Shown here piece after piece: positions 22,230 through 36,500 of a stretch of DNA of 64,000 nt. The stretch spans positions 2,170,001-2,234,000 of the forward strand of contig JAGYXB010001997.1 of NCBI GenBank assembly GCA_022495005.1, read 5' to 3'. A program made the translations under genes and the position numbers. A model generated the notes under the pieces. It ran no database searches and was not told the origin of the DNA. It saw nothing but the letters and a program-made list of their open reading frames with translations. Origin of the DNA: Rhyacophila brunnea. Its lineage: Eukaryota > Arthropoda > Insecta > Trichoptera > Rhyacophilidae. Numbering within the stretch: position 1 is the first letter of the stretch; each line of letters opens with the position of its first letter.

Positions 22230-23428
22230 GACTGAGTCAAGTGGAAATGATATATGCAGCACTCATAATATGTTGAATCCCTGGATCACTTTACAACAGT
22301 CTCTAAACCTTCATTTCATGCACGTATTATAATATGCAAACAAAATAAGACGCACCCAGCTAATTGAGAGTTTCACCATACCATAATAATAAAATGATAA
22401 TTTCAATGACCTTATTTACTAATATTATTATGAATAAGAGGGTCTAAAGGGTCTATCAAAGATAAATGTTTTCACTATAGATACCTATATTCCATCATAA
22501 ATCGTCCGGTGAACCAATTTATAACTAAGCTCATCACAGTATAAAAAGTATTGGATGATATGTTGTCAAATGTTAGCATGTGGCGCCCTCACTATGTGGA
22601 CAACTTATACTGGTGGATCTATAACCATGCCCTTGCTTTTCTGTACAAAGTGGTTCTGCTATTAGCTATTTCATAGAGATGATAAATTACATATTTGCAT
22701 TAAAAATTTGCTAGATTACAATTCTAGGTGAAGTCTGCAGTGAGCTATGTCCTCTATTTATTTCGTTAATTTTTTTAATGGCCAGAATTAAATATTTCGT
22801 GGTTCTTGTGTTATTTAATATTTCGTGAAGTTTTTTGGGGTCAATTTCATGATTGTTTTATCTGCACAGAGCTCCAAAAGCCCATCACTCTTTTTCAAAT
22901 ATTGGGCAGTCATTAACACACATAATATAGGTTGTCAATGACATGCCAAACTGTTTGAAATGCGTTGCTGTGAAATGGACAGCAATCATCATCCCTCAAT
23001 ATGAATATGTTTAGATAGACTATCAGTATTCTGTGTGATGTTTTTATGTTCCTATAGATATCCTGTGGCAGATTTTTTGTATCTACTGTTTCAAAGCCGT
23101 CTCTGTTAGTGTACCGTTATTGAATGTATTACTATACCTCCACATTGGTGTCTATATGCTCCATCTGGACCGAACATTTTTTGTTCTTAAGTACCTGCAC
23201 CCACTATGACTGGCTGCTGCCACTTGACCCGCTATATCCTATACACAATTCACCTCCGAAAGGAGGGGGGGGACATAGGATGCGCTTCCGCTCACAGAAA
23301 CAGACCTTTTCTAGGTACATGCTTTGAAAGGGGCTGTGGATTTCTTTGCTAGGTAGGTACATATTTTGAAATATCTGAACTTACTACAAAGACATATTTT
23401 TACAAAATAATCTCAAATCAGTTTACAG
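22230..23428. other. Intergenic, nothing recognised
   Basis: AT-rich sequence with a short G-run near 23264. No supported gene or bounded repeat. Confidence 0.4.
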
Positions 23429-23432
23429 TTAA

Positions 23433-23797
23433 GGCCATACTTCAGTTGGGACATGGTCTAAAAAGATCGTCGATAGGCAATGCGCGGATTGCGGGTGCAA
23501 ATGAGGCATGTCAAACCGAATATAATTTGTCTTATAAATCCAACATGTGTCCATTTAATGTTGTTTACTGTTTTATCAGTAACAATAATAATATATTCAT
23601 TGACATGTTTTCTTTTTAAAGTAAATGGGTAACGTTTTAAGTCATCTTTACACGATTTAAGAATTATTACGGCCGTCGCCATCACGAAGCAAAATGACAT
23701 GTTTCCAGCTCTACATTCTCTCTCCGAATGGGAGCGAGTGCAAAATTTCGTCGCGCCTATGGTTGAAAATTATTTGCCGTTTCACTGATGAATCACC
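23433..23797 (+). mobile_element. TTAA-flanked MITE, copy 1
   Basis: TTAA at 23429..23432 and 23798..23801. The ends GGCCATACTTCAGTTGGG and GTTTCACTGATGAATCACC are imperfect inverted repeats. The whole 365 bp matches 46385..46037 in reverse complement (shared AATCGTGTAAAGATGACT and AAGAAAACATGT). TTAA targets suggest a piggyBac-type element. Confidence 0.75.
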
Positions 23798-23937
23798 TTA
23801 AGACTAAAAATATACTAGGTATTCTAGGTATTAGGTACAATGTATGGCTGGGAACTTGGCTTCCAATATTTATATAGGTAAGTGTATGAATTTTAATATT
23901 GGTCAAAATTGGATGAAGGCTTAATGTCTTTTCTTTT

Positions 23938-24173
23938 CTTTCGACCATGTCCGATCCTAATAGGATCATATGGGCCTCCACAGAGTGGAGGTTTGTATTG
24001 ACAGATTTTTGTTTTTACGAGAAATGGATGTCAGCCACTTGCTCAACCTATTAGGTCCATACTCTGACTCATACACAAATTGAAAAACAATATGTGTACT
24101 AACCAGACCCAGGATTCGAACCTGGGACCCTCGACTCTATAGGCCGGCATTTAAGCCACTCGGCCATCGTGGG
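23938..24173 (-). mobile_element. SINE S1, best-preserved copy
   Basis: On the minus strand the tRNA-like head has A box TGGCCGAGTGG (24166..24156) and B box GGTTCGAATCC (24122..24112), both matching Pol III internal promoter consensus. The SINE body follows and the tail ends ATCCTATTAGGATCGGAC and an A/G-rich run. The head resembles a Ser/Leu-type tRNA. About 236 bp. Confidence 0.88.
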
Positions 24174-25263
24174 TTTGGCCACTGGGCTTAATGTAGGTAA
24201 TAATATTGAAAAATGATATTAATAATTATTATTTTTGGCATCTAAAGTGTTGTGCTGATGATTGTTTTAAGTTATATAGGTATCTACAAAATCGTATACT
24301 ATTTATTGACTTTCAAATTACAGCTTGGTTGTAAGTATCTTTAAAATTGACTAAGTATAAAATTTATAATGACGCTAGGTTTTACTTGGCTTGCTTATAG
24401 AATTAATGTAGGTTTAAAAAAAATGCAGGATTTTATTTATATTAAGGGCTAGAATGATTCTATTAAATTTTGTAGAACTTGCAAAAGGGTGACTATAAAT
24501 TTTCATAGATTTAAACTTACGGGCTAGAAATTTCTGTCTCGCAGTCGATCTGCTCATGTCTGTATGAATCCACCCAATGATGATTCAGGTCTCATGGCCT
24601 TGGATCCTCTGAGGATGCCATCAAAACAATAGTAAAAGTAACAACACCTCACACTGTCTCCAAGGCTACCTAAGGGTGCGATCTGTATGTGGTATAGTGG
24701 AGTCAAGTTGCAGAACAGATGTTGCTGTGGGACTATTACTTGGGCTGTGGTTCAGAGAACTGATAGCTCGCAATACTCACATCGTAACATTAGTGCCACC
24801 GCCACTGCTGTTAAGCATTTGCAGTCTACCTATGTTTTATGATATCATTCCTTTTTACCAGAGATGACTTACTATTACTTATCTATTAGACGCATTATTT
24901 TTTTTAACCGGCTCTACAATCCTACGTGGGACCTGGGGCCACCTCACGTACAGGTTTCACAACAGATTTATTTTTTACGAGAAATGAATGTTAGTTATTT
25001 GCTCGGCCCATTAGGTCGAAGTACACATTGAAAAAAAACAACATGAGAATTGGCCAGACCCGGGAACTGAACTGCAATAAAACCAAATTTAGACACAATA
25101 ATTAATGTCATAACAATTATTGCCATTTTAATTGTAGGTGGTACTCATTAAGTATGTTAATTTCATCAGTTATATTTAGTAACGTAATTACTGAATATAT
25201 TAGTCCTATTTTAGAGAAAGGAAAAATAAGTGTAAATAATATTCACTCAAGAATTGAAGTGAC
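24174..25263. other. Intergenic with SINE S1 fragment
   Basis: No gene supported. Positions 24965..25070 contain a decayed minus-strand S1 fragment (ACGAGAAATGAATGTTAG, GCCCATTAGGTCG, GCCAGACCCGGG). Confidence 0.45.
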
Positions 25264-25265
25264 TA

Positions 25266-25816
25266 CAGTTAAGTACACTCTCAGTAATCCGCAGCTCGAT
25301 TATCCGACAACTACTATAATCCGCCGTTATCCTTACTAGTTGAAAGCACAAAATCAAGCTCTATAATTCACCGGTATTCGATTGTCAAATTCAGTAGTCA
25401 GCCGCGTACAAGTATACAACTCAGAGATGGGTTTATTTTGGAAACTTCTCCTTCGTAAAACATATGTTCATTGCGAAGAAATTAATGTACATGGGAGGAA
25501 AGTGAAAGGGAAATGAAGCTTTTGGTCATAGAGAAAGCCAGAAATCCTAAGCCGTTCAAAAATATCTGCCTCACTGAACTGGTTGTGTCAAGTGATTTAC
25601 TGTTTAATATTTAGTTAATAAACTTAGTTTATATGTATAATTTAGTAAATACTTGATTTTGATTATAAATAAAACCGTAATTTGCTAGTACAAATTTCTC
25701 AAAAAAATTATTTTTACAAAATACCTGTTTTAATTTTTACCATATTTTGTATGTATGCATTCACTAATTGGCCGCTTGTCTGGGTTTTGGGGTGGCGGAT
25801 TACTGAGAGATTACTG
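25266..25816. mobile_element. Tigger-like deletion derivative
   Basis: TA flanks (25264..25265, 25817..25818). Both ends carry inverted CTCTCAGTAATCCGC / GCGGATTACTGAGAG, and CTCGATTATCCG motifs as in Tigger/pogo termini. The 551-bp interior lacks a transposase. Confidence 0.65.
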
Positions 25817-25959
25817 TATTTAGTAGAATTATTTTATTCTATATTGCAGCTCGACCCCGGTAGATTAAATAAACATGAACTTCCAAAGTCAAATCATTTC
25901 ATACAACCGGTTGTGAAAACGTGTAAATTGATTTTTGAGACATGTATTTGAAATGAAAA

Positions 25960-27315
25960 CACAAACATTATGATGATGTTTTTTATTGGCACCAGTGTAT
26001 AGACAATATACATTACATTATTAATTTTCTCATATCAAAAAAAAAAAAAAACAAAAGAAAGGAAATATTTATCAGCAGTATAAAAAACAGAAATGTGGCA
26101 GTATTTTATTTTTTCGTCAGATATTAAATTTATTTTAAAAGGTTTTTTTTTAAACAAATGTTTTGTTATCACACAAATCATCCGAATGTCGAGCGTCTCA
26201 TTCACCACTTAACCTAAGGAAGCTTAACATCTTAAAATACTTAAAATATATACATAGAATTATCACAAATTCAAGTTTATTAATGAAATTATGTTTTGGT
26301 TAGTTGCTCTCAGTGATTCGCGGCAACAAAGAATTCTTGCACAGCCTTCGGCGAGCCGACGCAGAGATATTGGGATATTAGATTATCACGCGTGTGTGCA
26401 AGAATTCGACACATCTTTCAATATCATTTATTGCATAGATATTTTTTTTTTGGAATAAAACTTTGAGTGAGTGATGTCAAAATGAAAAGACAATTTGCAT
26501 CCGTGAAATGACAAGAATAGTCAGTTATTAAAAATAGTGTCCACAACGGGCAGTCGATGCTTTTATAATTTAAAAAACAAAAATACTCAATTATTGCAAG
26601 CTACAAAAGAGAATAACTTCATATAAAAGCTTTAATGAATAGATTCTATATAAAAATACAATATAATAATATAATATGCAGACGGACCTAGTTGCTCCTA
26701 TAGTTTTAATACTATGGCTTGTACAAGGAATACGATTATCATTCACATACTTTTTCCGTAATACCAATACGTCTAATGATTAATAGTCAACGATCAAGGA
26801 TATCGATTTCAAATTAAAATTGATCATTTTATACACTATTAAATTCATAATACAAGATGGGTAATTGTTCTGACCCTAAAGTATTCATTGACGTTAATAG
26901 TTTGGAATGACATTATTAATAATTTTTAGATCCTCCCAATATTTTCTTATATTTCACAAAAATATGTATGTGTAATAATTTGATTAATACATTGTCAGAA
27001 AGTACACAGAAACTTAAAAATGTAAGAGTATTACATTCATAACACATAACAAAGGTTCGAAAAACATAACAGATTGCATGGAAGAAGAACTGAATTTACG
27101 TTTCATTAAAATCGGTTGAATAAACTGGACATGGTAATAATATCGGAGCCACTATGCTATCTATTACAAATCGACCAAAAGTTTGGTGCTAGGATTATAA
27201 CAGTTAACATTTAGAGCGAGAAGAAATGCAGATAAGACAGATCTCTGTGAAAGACGAGCATCTGGATCTAGTAAAAAAAGGTGAATGACAATTAAACGGA
27301 CACTGGTCCGAGTCT
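25960..27315 (-). other. Probable Thor 3' UTR
   Basis: Unique, AT-rich sequence free of recognisable transposons, unlike its surroundings, between the Thor stop codon and a candidate poly(A) signal. An A-run (minus-strand T-run) is at 26038..26052. Extent is inferred. Confidence 0.35.
25982..25987 (-). terminator. Candidate Thor polyadenylation signal
   Basis: AATAAA on the minus strand, about 1.33 kb after the Thor stop codon, with no repeat in between. If used, the 3' UTR spans about 27315..25960. Confidence 0.35.
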
Positions 27316-27533
27316 CTACAGCTCCATATCGAACTGTTCATCAATATGAGAATCTACGATATGGGACGCTTTGTTGATGACGGGGGCAGCGACAGGTACG
27401 GGGGCGCGGGGCGGGGATGAAGATACTACTCCACGGGTCAGACTAGAAGGCAGCGAACAGCGGGGTGGCGTTCGGGAAATTGGCGAATTTCGAAGATTCA
27501 TCATGAAGGCGCGCTCGTACACAATACGAGTAC
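27316..27533 (-). CDS. Thor: Thor exon 2 (eIF4E-binding and TOS motifs)
   Basis: Acceptor TATTTCCAG|GTACTCG. Encodes [20 protein letters not shown] onward and the terminal EQFDMEL; stop TAG at 27316..27318. Confidence 0.95.
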
Positions 27534-30500
27534 CTGGAAATAAAATAAAAAAATATCAGTAATCAGTAATAAAATACAAATAAAAATATGGTACTTGTTA
27601 AATACGGCACCAATCGGTGCAAACTAGTAATTTTAAATTTACAAACAAACCAAAACCCATCACAATCAACCTACTGTCATGTAGGAATAAGTACAAATTT
27701 AGTTGCCTGTCTTAGGTGTTCGTTTTTTTATAATAATAATTACAATGGTTTGCATCGAGTAGCGCCACTTAATTCACAAGTTTCAAAAATAAATATTTTG
27801 TAAATAGGCATTTATTCAACCAATAATAAGGTTTATCCCCTCTGTTGACACACGGAGTAATGCACCCATTTCTGAAGCCATCTGGTATCACAAAAATCAC
27901 AGGTTTTTTCAGTGTATTTGATCCAGAACAGGGAATGGGTTGGGCAAATAGTTAATTACCATTCCATGTAAAAAAAAAAAAGACTATTAATAATATAACC
28001 TCTAAATGTTATCTTTACTAATATCGAGTGTAATGTCTGTTATAACTAAAATTAATAACCAAAGTACCAAAATAAGTAGGTAATTCATAAGTAACAATAA
28101 GTGAGTATATGATAATAATCATTGAATTACCATATAGGATAGACTTTAAGCTAAATTTGCATAAGTTGAATGCATACATAGTTTTTAACATTGCATAAGA
28201 CAATAGTGGCTTTTCATTGGTAAGCCTTTATCAGGTGATGTGCAGCTAATGAGGTACCGACCCATGGACATTGCAGTAAATGAGGTTTTATATCGCTGAG
28301 GTGCAGGAAGGTCAATAATAAAAGTTATTACAATATTTTAATAAAAGGACATTTTTTGTGCATAAGCAAAAATTTCAAACCATGATTATTATGACTGTAA
28401 ATTTTTTTGGATTAATTCATCATTTTAATATTTTTTATATTTATTTTAAAAAACATTAATTTTTATACAAATATAATTGTGTATAACTTGAAATCCTTTT
28501 TTTTTATATCAAATCAAGCTTCAATATTGGGACCATACCTAAAATAAAATTTGATATAAATAAAAAGGATTTAAGTTCGACACATTTATATTTTAATAAA
28601 AATCGATGTTTTTTTAAAATAAATATAAAAAATATTAAAATGATGAATTAGTCAAAAATCTACATGACGAAAAATTGAAAACTTAAAGACGTGACATAAA
28701 TATGTAAGTAAGAAATTCACATTTTTTTACAATAATTATTGTAAGTTTATCTTTGACTTAAAAAAAATCTTTTTAATGTTTTCAGATACATATTTATTAA
28801 TAACTTAATACATTTGAAATCGCGAGTGGAGAACTACAAGGTTCTAAGTGTTTGTCCTTGGAGAAACAAAAGTAACAATGAGGCAGCTTAGAATACTACT
28901 TCATTGTTTGGTTTGTTTTTTCAAGGACGAACACTTAAAACCTTGTAGTATTCGGCTCGCGAAATTTTAAATTATCAAAAAAATGTCTCAACTTGCAAGC
29001 TTCGTATTTTTCCGCTACGTGCCTCTGCTGGCATGCCTCTCCCCCTTAAGAAATTGTGCAGAATCGAATCATGTTTCAATATGGATTAAAATATGCCCCA
29101 AAAATGATAACTATTATATCTTATTGAATTTGAGAAAATATACTTATTTATTTACAAATTTTAATATAGGTAGGTAGGTATATAATTACGTGGGCTAGAT
29201 AAAATTCTAAATCACAATAAACTTGATAAAAATTAATAACAAAGGTAATATTATTTTAATATAATAATAATAAATTATTCATAATGCCTTATCTAATTTT
29301 GCCTTCCTTATCATTTTGTCCTTCCTTATCAGAGTGTCATATAATAATATGCACGTCATATTGAAGAGTGTACTTATATTAATTGTATAAAATATATTAA
29401 TAATAATAGATAATAATTTAATAATACCTACATGAGATCTATTTATAATACATAGACTACATATCTGACAATATTAATTGTATTACACCCCGTTTACAAG
29501 TGCATGGATTTACTTTTGACAGTAGGTACGTATCATCGAGGCCATAACAAGAAAATGTACGTGTAAACATATATTATCCTGCAAGTTCCAAGATTGCATG
29601 CATGAATCAAAAAAGTTCGGAAGCTTCTGAATTTTCATGCGACAGCTGGGATCTATTCTGCCTGCGCAGTAGAACGATAGTGACGAACCTGCCGGAAAAA
29701 AACGAACTACACCGCGCACTCATTTTGGGGTTAACCGATTTTTACGACCTGTTAAATAGTACTATAAAATGACAACATCGCGTCTCGCTTACTCTTGAAG
29801 AATGAGATTGACGAGACAGTCAGCACTTTTACGATTATCGTGATAGTTTAAAATACACATTATTGGTGAAGGTGAATCCATGCACGTGTACAGGCACTAA
29901 CATTTATATGGATTATCTTGCCAATAATTATATTCATTTTTAATATTATTAAGAATTGCCGCCATATAAAAAAGGTATTTAAAACAGACGTGAATACAAG
30001 CATTGAAGAATTATTGTAGTACACACAGAGTTCGGCTTTATCTTTAACCATACTGCTTTTTATTTTCAGTGGGTCTATTCTATAGACAAGGCGCCTATCG
30101 ACGGTAGTTAAGTTAAATTCAAGTAAAATTTGACACGGCAAACGTTGGACATTTGAATTTTATAAAATTGAACTAGGCATGTTCAGATTAAACAATTATT
30201 ATTATAAATTATCCCGACCATAATAATGCATTTGTTTACAAGTCGCACCTTACCCATAACTCCAATATAATGAGGAAAATTACCAAAATTTGTTTTTAAT
30301 TATGATGACATTAAGATAAGTACCTACCTACACACTTATCTAAATTAATATGCATTGTACTTAACAATTTTGTTAAATTAACGTTTCGTGTATTGTATTT
30401 ACATAAATAATAATGACAATAACTGATATGTAATTAAAATTAAATAAATTTCTATTGACTTCTTTGGGATTGAAGGAATATTCCATTTTTTAATGGAATC

Positions 30501-33500
30501 AATATTTCTTCAGTATTGAACATTTCCTGTTTTTATTTTTGATTGAATAAATGCAATTAATACGTACGGTGAATTAGATAGATCTAGAATGGTATACCTG
30601 TTTAATTTTTCCATGTGGTAAACTTGTTTCTGACTAGAGGTGTGTTATCAGCGTTAAGTGGGCAGGTTACCTATCAAATAAATTTGATTTACATAATAAT
30701 AATATTGCAGGCAAAGCTGTACCCGAAAAACCTGTTTTGGTTTAGCAGCCAACGACATCGGCAAGCACACAGGAGACAATTTTCCATCAGTTTCGAGCAA
30801 AGAATTTTGACTAATGAAGAAGAATACTTATAGTACACTTGATGGGTATTTGGGGGAAAGATTTTAGTAAGCATAATCATAGAAAAGTTAATAGATACAT
30901 CATGGCCCCCACCCACAAAGGGGGGTCTGACAGGGCTCTAGCCTAGGGCCCGTGCTCAGCAAGGGCCCCGGCGTGACGAATCGACTAGATGAGTGAGATA
31001 AACACACACCACAAATTTGCTCTAATAGTAAAAAGAGTCGCCTGCGGCGCTATTTTACTTCAATAATTATTAATAATTAAAATATTTCATTGTACGATGC
31101 AATTTTTAATTGTGTGCCGATACTCGACAACTCCATAATTCAAATGGATGGGAAAAATACAAAGAATCGCTAAAAATATACCTTAATTTTACCGCGTGCA
31201 CCATGGAAAACGCTAATGTAGCGCGTCACACTGCCTTTAACGCTTTCGCTGCTGAAGAGATAATGAGATTTTAATTGCCCCCTTTAAAATGCACGTTAAT
31301 TACATCGATCGGCCGCCTGGTCATTACGCGCCGTGTGCGTCTTCCGCGTTCAAAGTATTAACCTTAGTGATAGGTAGGGGGGCCGCCAAACATCCTAGCC
31401 TGGGGCCCGCTTCAGGATGTGGGGGGCATGAGATACATATTCTCAGTGTAGCCAGCACCGACTACTACAACAGTGTAAATAAGATGCAAATGATAGCCTG
31501 CTGATGACACACGGACTACATTTGCAATGAGTTTTGATTTTTTTTCCGCTTACATACGAAAATGATACATTGCTTACCATCAGTTTGGGCAAACCTGCGT
31601 TATAATGATATAAACTCTCATTGGCTGAAAGCCACTCCATACTAATCAATCAGATACCTTATTGGCTGCAAACAGTTTAATAGTAATACGTCGGCCAATG
31701 AATGGCCTCGAACGCTGTACGAACTGTCATAAATTATGTATGCATCAAATCTATGTGAATTTAGAATTTTAGCTAAAGGCCTATCGTAAATATAATATTT
31801 ATGTCCTCCTAATTGTTGTATATTATGCCATACATTGTATGTAGTGGCAGTTTTAGGTGTATGGAGGCCCGGAATTGTGCAAATACGATTATTAAGCGAC
31901 CGCCTCATTTACTTCATGGAAAATTACTACATAGTGTGTATGAAAAAAAAACGTATTTTAGGTTTATTATTCAAGGCGTTTAATCTCAGTGTGGACCTGG
32001 CAATTAAATCACAGAACACAAGTGGGAAGCTTACTGCAAATGAACTTACATTGCGAAATGACTTTCGGCTAATTTAATCGTTGTTGTAGTAACTATTATA
32101 CAATTAGCTTTACTTTATATTTTTAATGGGTCCACCTTCAGGGAAGATGGTTATATTACTTATATTATAAAACAATATTTAAACTTTTATAAGTTTTTAA
32201 AGAGTTAATCGTGAAGTTCAGTGTCTACGTCAATGATATTATGTACAAGTAATAGTTAGGTTAGGTTAGGATATTCTTAATTATTAATACTAAAATAAGA
32301 TAATAATAATAAAAATAATATAAACATGTTTACGGATACCTGCATAGGTACTCACACTCACAAACATAATATGTATGTACGTACAAGATCGTAAATAATA
32401 TTATTTTATTTTATGTTTAAATTTATTTTATAATTAACGACTTGAAATTAAGATAATAAACGAAAACGAGTGGAAAACAAATGCTGTACTAGTTTAAACT
32501 GCCTCTATCGCATTTTTTTATTATATTATGATACAACAGAGATAACGAGTTCTCGCAGTTTTTAAACAAAATACATCGTTTGCCTAAATCGGGTCATTAA
32601 TTTTATTCCTGAATACATGGATTTAAAATGATGAATACTGTCCTGACGAAAAAAATAATAGGTAAGTAAGTCAAAATTTGGTCAAGTATATTGATAATCA
32701 TTCTGTGTGCGCCGCTTCAGTCCCTACCAGCGTTTTTCTTGCCAGATCTAGCATTTTTTGATAGGCATCTAGCTTATGGCGTTTTTATTAGCGTTTTTTA
32801 TCCCTTCAACAGCTTTAAATCTACTGTAAATAAGTTAGATATTTAGTGTATTTATTCAGATATTTAATAAAGGTAGGTCGGTACTTGAGAAATTAAACAA
32901 CACAATGAAACAATAGGAGCATTCTTGACGTTTAGTGATATTTATAATGGTATCAGTTATTATAATTTAATGTTAATGTGTGCTTAGGCTCACTCTCTGG
33001 TATTACCTAAGTATTACGTTTTATCGTAGGTTGTTAAATTAATTACTTATTATTTGTCAATTTTGAAATGAGTTTTTGTGGAAAATGTAGTTTGATTTTT
33101 CTGCACTTTTTTTAATAAACAAAAAAGGATATTGATATTTTATTTTTACAAAATCTAGCGTTTTTTCTGCCAAATAGCTTGTTTTCATACCCCGTCTGAC
33201 ATGTTTTTGTCTGACAGTTGGCAACACTGGGCCCTACCCATACAAATGTCGTTATTTCGTACAGATAATTGCTGACTCAAGTAGAAAGCCGATACATTCA
33301 CAACGACTGGTCCTACTTTTCCGCCCCTCCCGTTGTTGTATATGTATGAACTGTCATTGCCTGTCATTGTTCTATAGAGTGCTCATGATGACGCGTTTGT
33401 CGTGTTCACACAGGGAATGGTTTGATTTGAATAGATAAGTTACATGATAAATAATACACTAGCATTAACACACCTTCTACAAATGTAATGCATAGATCAA

Positions 33501-36500
33501 TGCTACATATTTTTTGAAAATCGATATTACCACCGGTTTTTGTGTGAAGGAATAGTCTGACTTTGAAAGTGCTGATGAATAACAAGAATGTATATTATTT
33601 ATTAATAATACTGATAGTTAATATATTTGATTTGAGAATTTGTTATAATTCAATTTCAAACAAGAAAGGGCGAATCAATATGTCAAGCAATCTGGGATCT
33701 GATTTTGACAGCTGAAAAGTGGACCACTCGTTGCATGTGCAAAAAGTTACGCTCAGGCTTTATTAATCAAAGATGGCGGTGTACAGATTCATAATAATGA
33801 TCGCAATAAGGATGCAGTTTGCAAATTCGTATTCATATGTGTGACCTATTCAGCAAACGCGTTCACTTTAATATTAAAATTGCCCACGAAATGTGTGCTG
33901 GTCTCCAGACTCAACACAGCGATTGCCGATCTGTCCTAAATAACATCTACAATCAGATGTTCCTACTTACTATTTGTATTGTTATTAATTTGATCAATGC
34001 ACATTGTAATATTGAAAACGGAATAAATTAAGCTCCAATCTCTGTAATGGACAAAAAATAATTGAAATTGATTTAGACAGCTTGAGTAAAAAATCTACAA
34101 CATAAACAACATCTATACTGGTTACTGACTATACATTATGCCGGGTCCACACTGGCAACATGTCGCGCGACAACCTCGTTAAATTTTACGATAATTATCA
34201 TAATTGCTTAAGAAATTTTACGACAATTATCATACTTATCGTAAAATTTGACGAGGTTGTCGCGCGACATGTTGCCAGTGTGGACCCGGCATTATACAAC
34301 ATAAAGCATAGTCCAGACTAAAGTTTGTGATTAATCGTTTCGCAAGATTCGAGAATTCTCGAAATCAACAATATTTGCTTCCCCAAGAATTCTCTAAAAA
34401 TTTAAGAAACTCAGTTCACAATGAAAGTCGAGACATTTTTAACTCTTTCAACCAATATAAACGAGGTATCAAATTTTCTTGGGCAGCTTAGGCTAGTGAC
34501 CAATTCTCGAATTCCCGAGATATAAGAAATCTTTATTTTCGGAAAATTAATTTCTCGAGATTCTAGATCGGCCTTTTCCGAATATTTTCTGTCGAAAACC
34601 AATAATAAAATCATCGTGTCCGGTAAATTGTACGTGTGCAGTATGCCGTATCACAGTTCACCGTGAGCTGCTGTATCGGAAACCGATCAAATTCATTAGA
34701 AAATACGTAATAAAAACCAGCGGAATTCAAGGTAGAGGACCAAAAAATATATATGTTCTAAATTATAAATACAATCATAATTATAGTAAGTAAATATTTA
34801 TATAAAATTCTGAATTATTCAAAAGTAGTTTAGCAAGTAGGTACCAAGTCGTACCTATCGAATATCTGATAATAATGACAGCGTAATGTAGCAGATATTA
34901 AATTTGGTACCAACCAGTATCAAATCAATATTCTTATTGAATCTAATAAAATTAGAAGATTACTTCACGAACAGCGCCTCATTTTTTACATCAATTCTAT
35001 ACGGTCACCTCTTCTCGCTCACGGCGAAAGGAAACATGTAAAAAGTATAATGTAAGTAAATCCTAATTTAACGAAATTATAAATGTTAGGTCCACTTGCG
35101 ACATAACAAATTAAATTTTTGTGAGTACTATTTCTTTCCGCAGTTATTCGTACAATCGAGTTTTGACTGTATATGACTGTATATTGAGTATGACTGTATA
35201 GTTCAGTATATTAATATAATATTATAATATAATTAATTGGGATAGGTACAGGCAGTACAGTACAGTATCACATCAGCCATTGCTTGGAAGAGCTCAACCG
35301 GTTGACGTGACCATGAACTACGCGAACAGCTGCCCAGTACGAAATTCGTTTTTTTCATGTAGAACACAATCACCAATAATAATGCAGCGGCTACGTGAGA
35401 AGAAAAATAAAAACAAGGCGAAACTTTGAAGATAGGGAAGTGCGAATAAAACCGATTCATTGAGTAATCCAGTTGTCCGTCTTGATTTTTAATATACTCC
35501 TTGCGCAATAAAAAAGTGAATCTAATCCAGTAGTTGCCAAAATTTTATACGTGACAGTACACTGGAGAAAGGGAGTTTGTTTCGAGGCACACCTTTTTAT
35601 CTAATCAGGTAACAATAAAATAATATTGTTTTATCAAATACATACATACTGTAGATAATAACTTTAATATATACCGAGAAAGATGCGTTTATTTTTTAGA
35701 AATGTAAAATGTATTCAATGACTGTAGTTAGTAGCTAATTGAGGATATTGACTCCAAATCGAAATCCAAAATTCTGACAACTCAAGATCAAAAAATGAGG
35801 CTTTGTACACACTATACAGGATCGTTTATAATATGTACATCAAAATGTCTCCCACTGTTGGTACCTACCGTCGTAACGTTTTGAAAAAGGGATGGGTGAC
35901 CCACTCGTATATTTGATAATCGAGTGAAGGAAAATACTTATAATACTGATTATGAAAATACAAATTTAATAATGCGGAGAGGTTTTCTACTACACTTCTG
36001 ACAAAATTTTCGCGGCACGCAGTTTGATAGACACTGATCTAATTGAAATAATTGTTTTTCCCTATTTACCGTGGTCAACCTATCAGGCCCATAAGTACTC
36101 CGACTCGTACACAAATTGAAAAACAATATGTGTACTTGCCAAACCCAGGATTCGAACCTGGGACCCACGACGTTATAAGCCAACGCTTAAGCCGCGCGGC
36201 CATCGTGAGTGTTTCTTCCATTTTTCGTAAAAACAAAATCTGTTAATACAAACCTCCACTCTGTGGAGACCCATAAATTATGATCTTATTAGGATCGAAC
36301 ATGGTCAAAAAAATTGCCATAAACTGACCTCTCTAGGTGTTTCCCTGGGCACAATAAGAGTTATGAATAACATACATACAAAATTATAGAAACTTATTTT
36401 ATATATAATATAAAATATTACCTTAAATGATTATTATGTAAGTATTTAAATAAAAAAATATATTATGCTCGCCATTTTTTGTTGGCACTTCTCACTTGGA

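Noticed and set aside
24105..24173. Functional tRNA gene on the minus strand
   Set aside because: A and B boxes are good, but the head is followed by a SINE body and tail shared with several dispersed copies, so it is a SINE, not a tRNA gene.
32716..33231. Possible hAT element between CAGTCCCTACCAGCG and GTTGGCAACACTG
   Set aside because: The ends are only weakly inverted and the flanks do not match, so the boundaries are unsupported.
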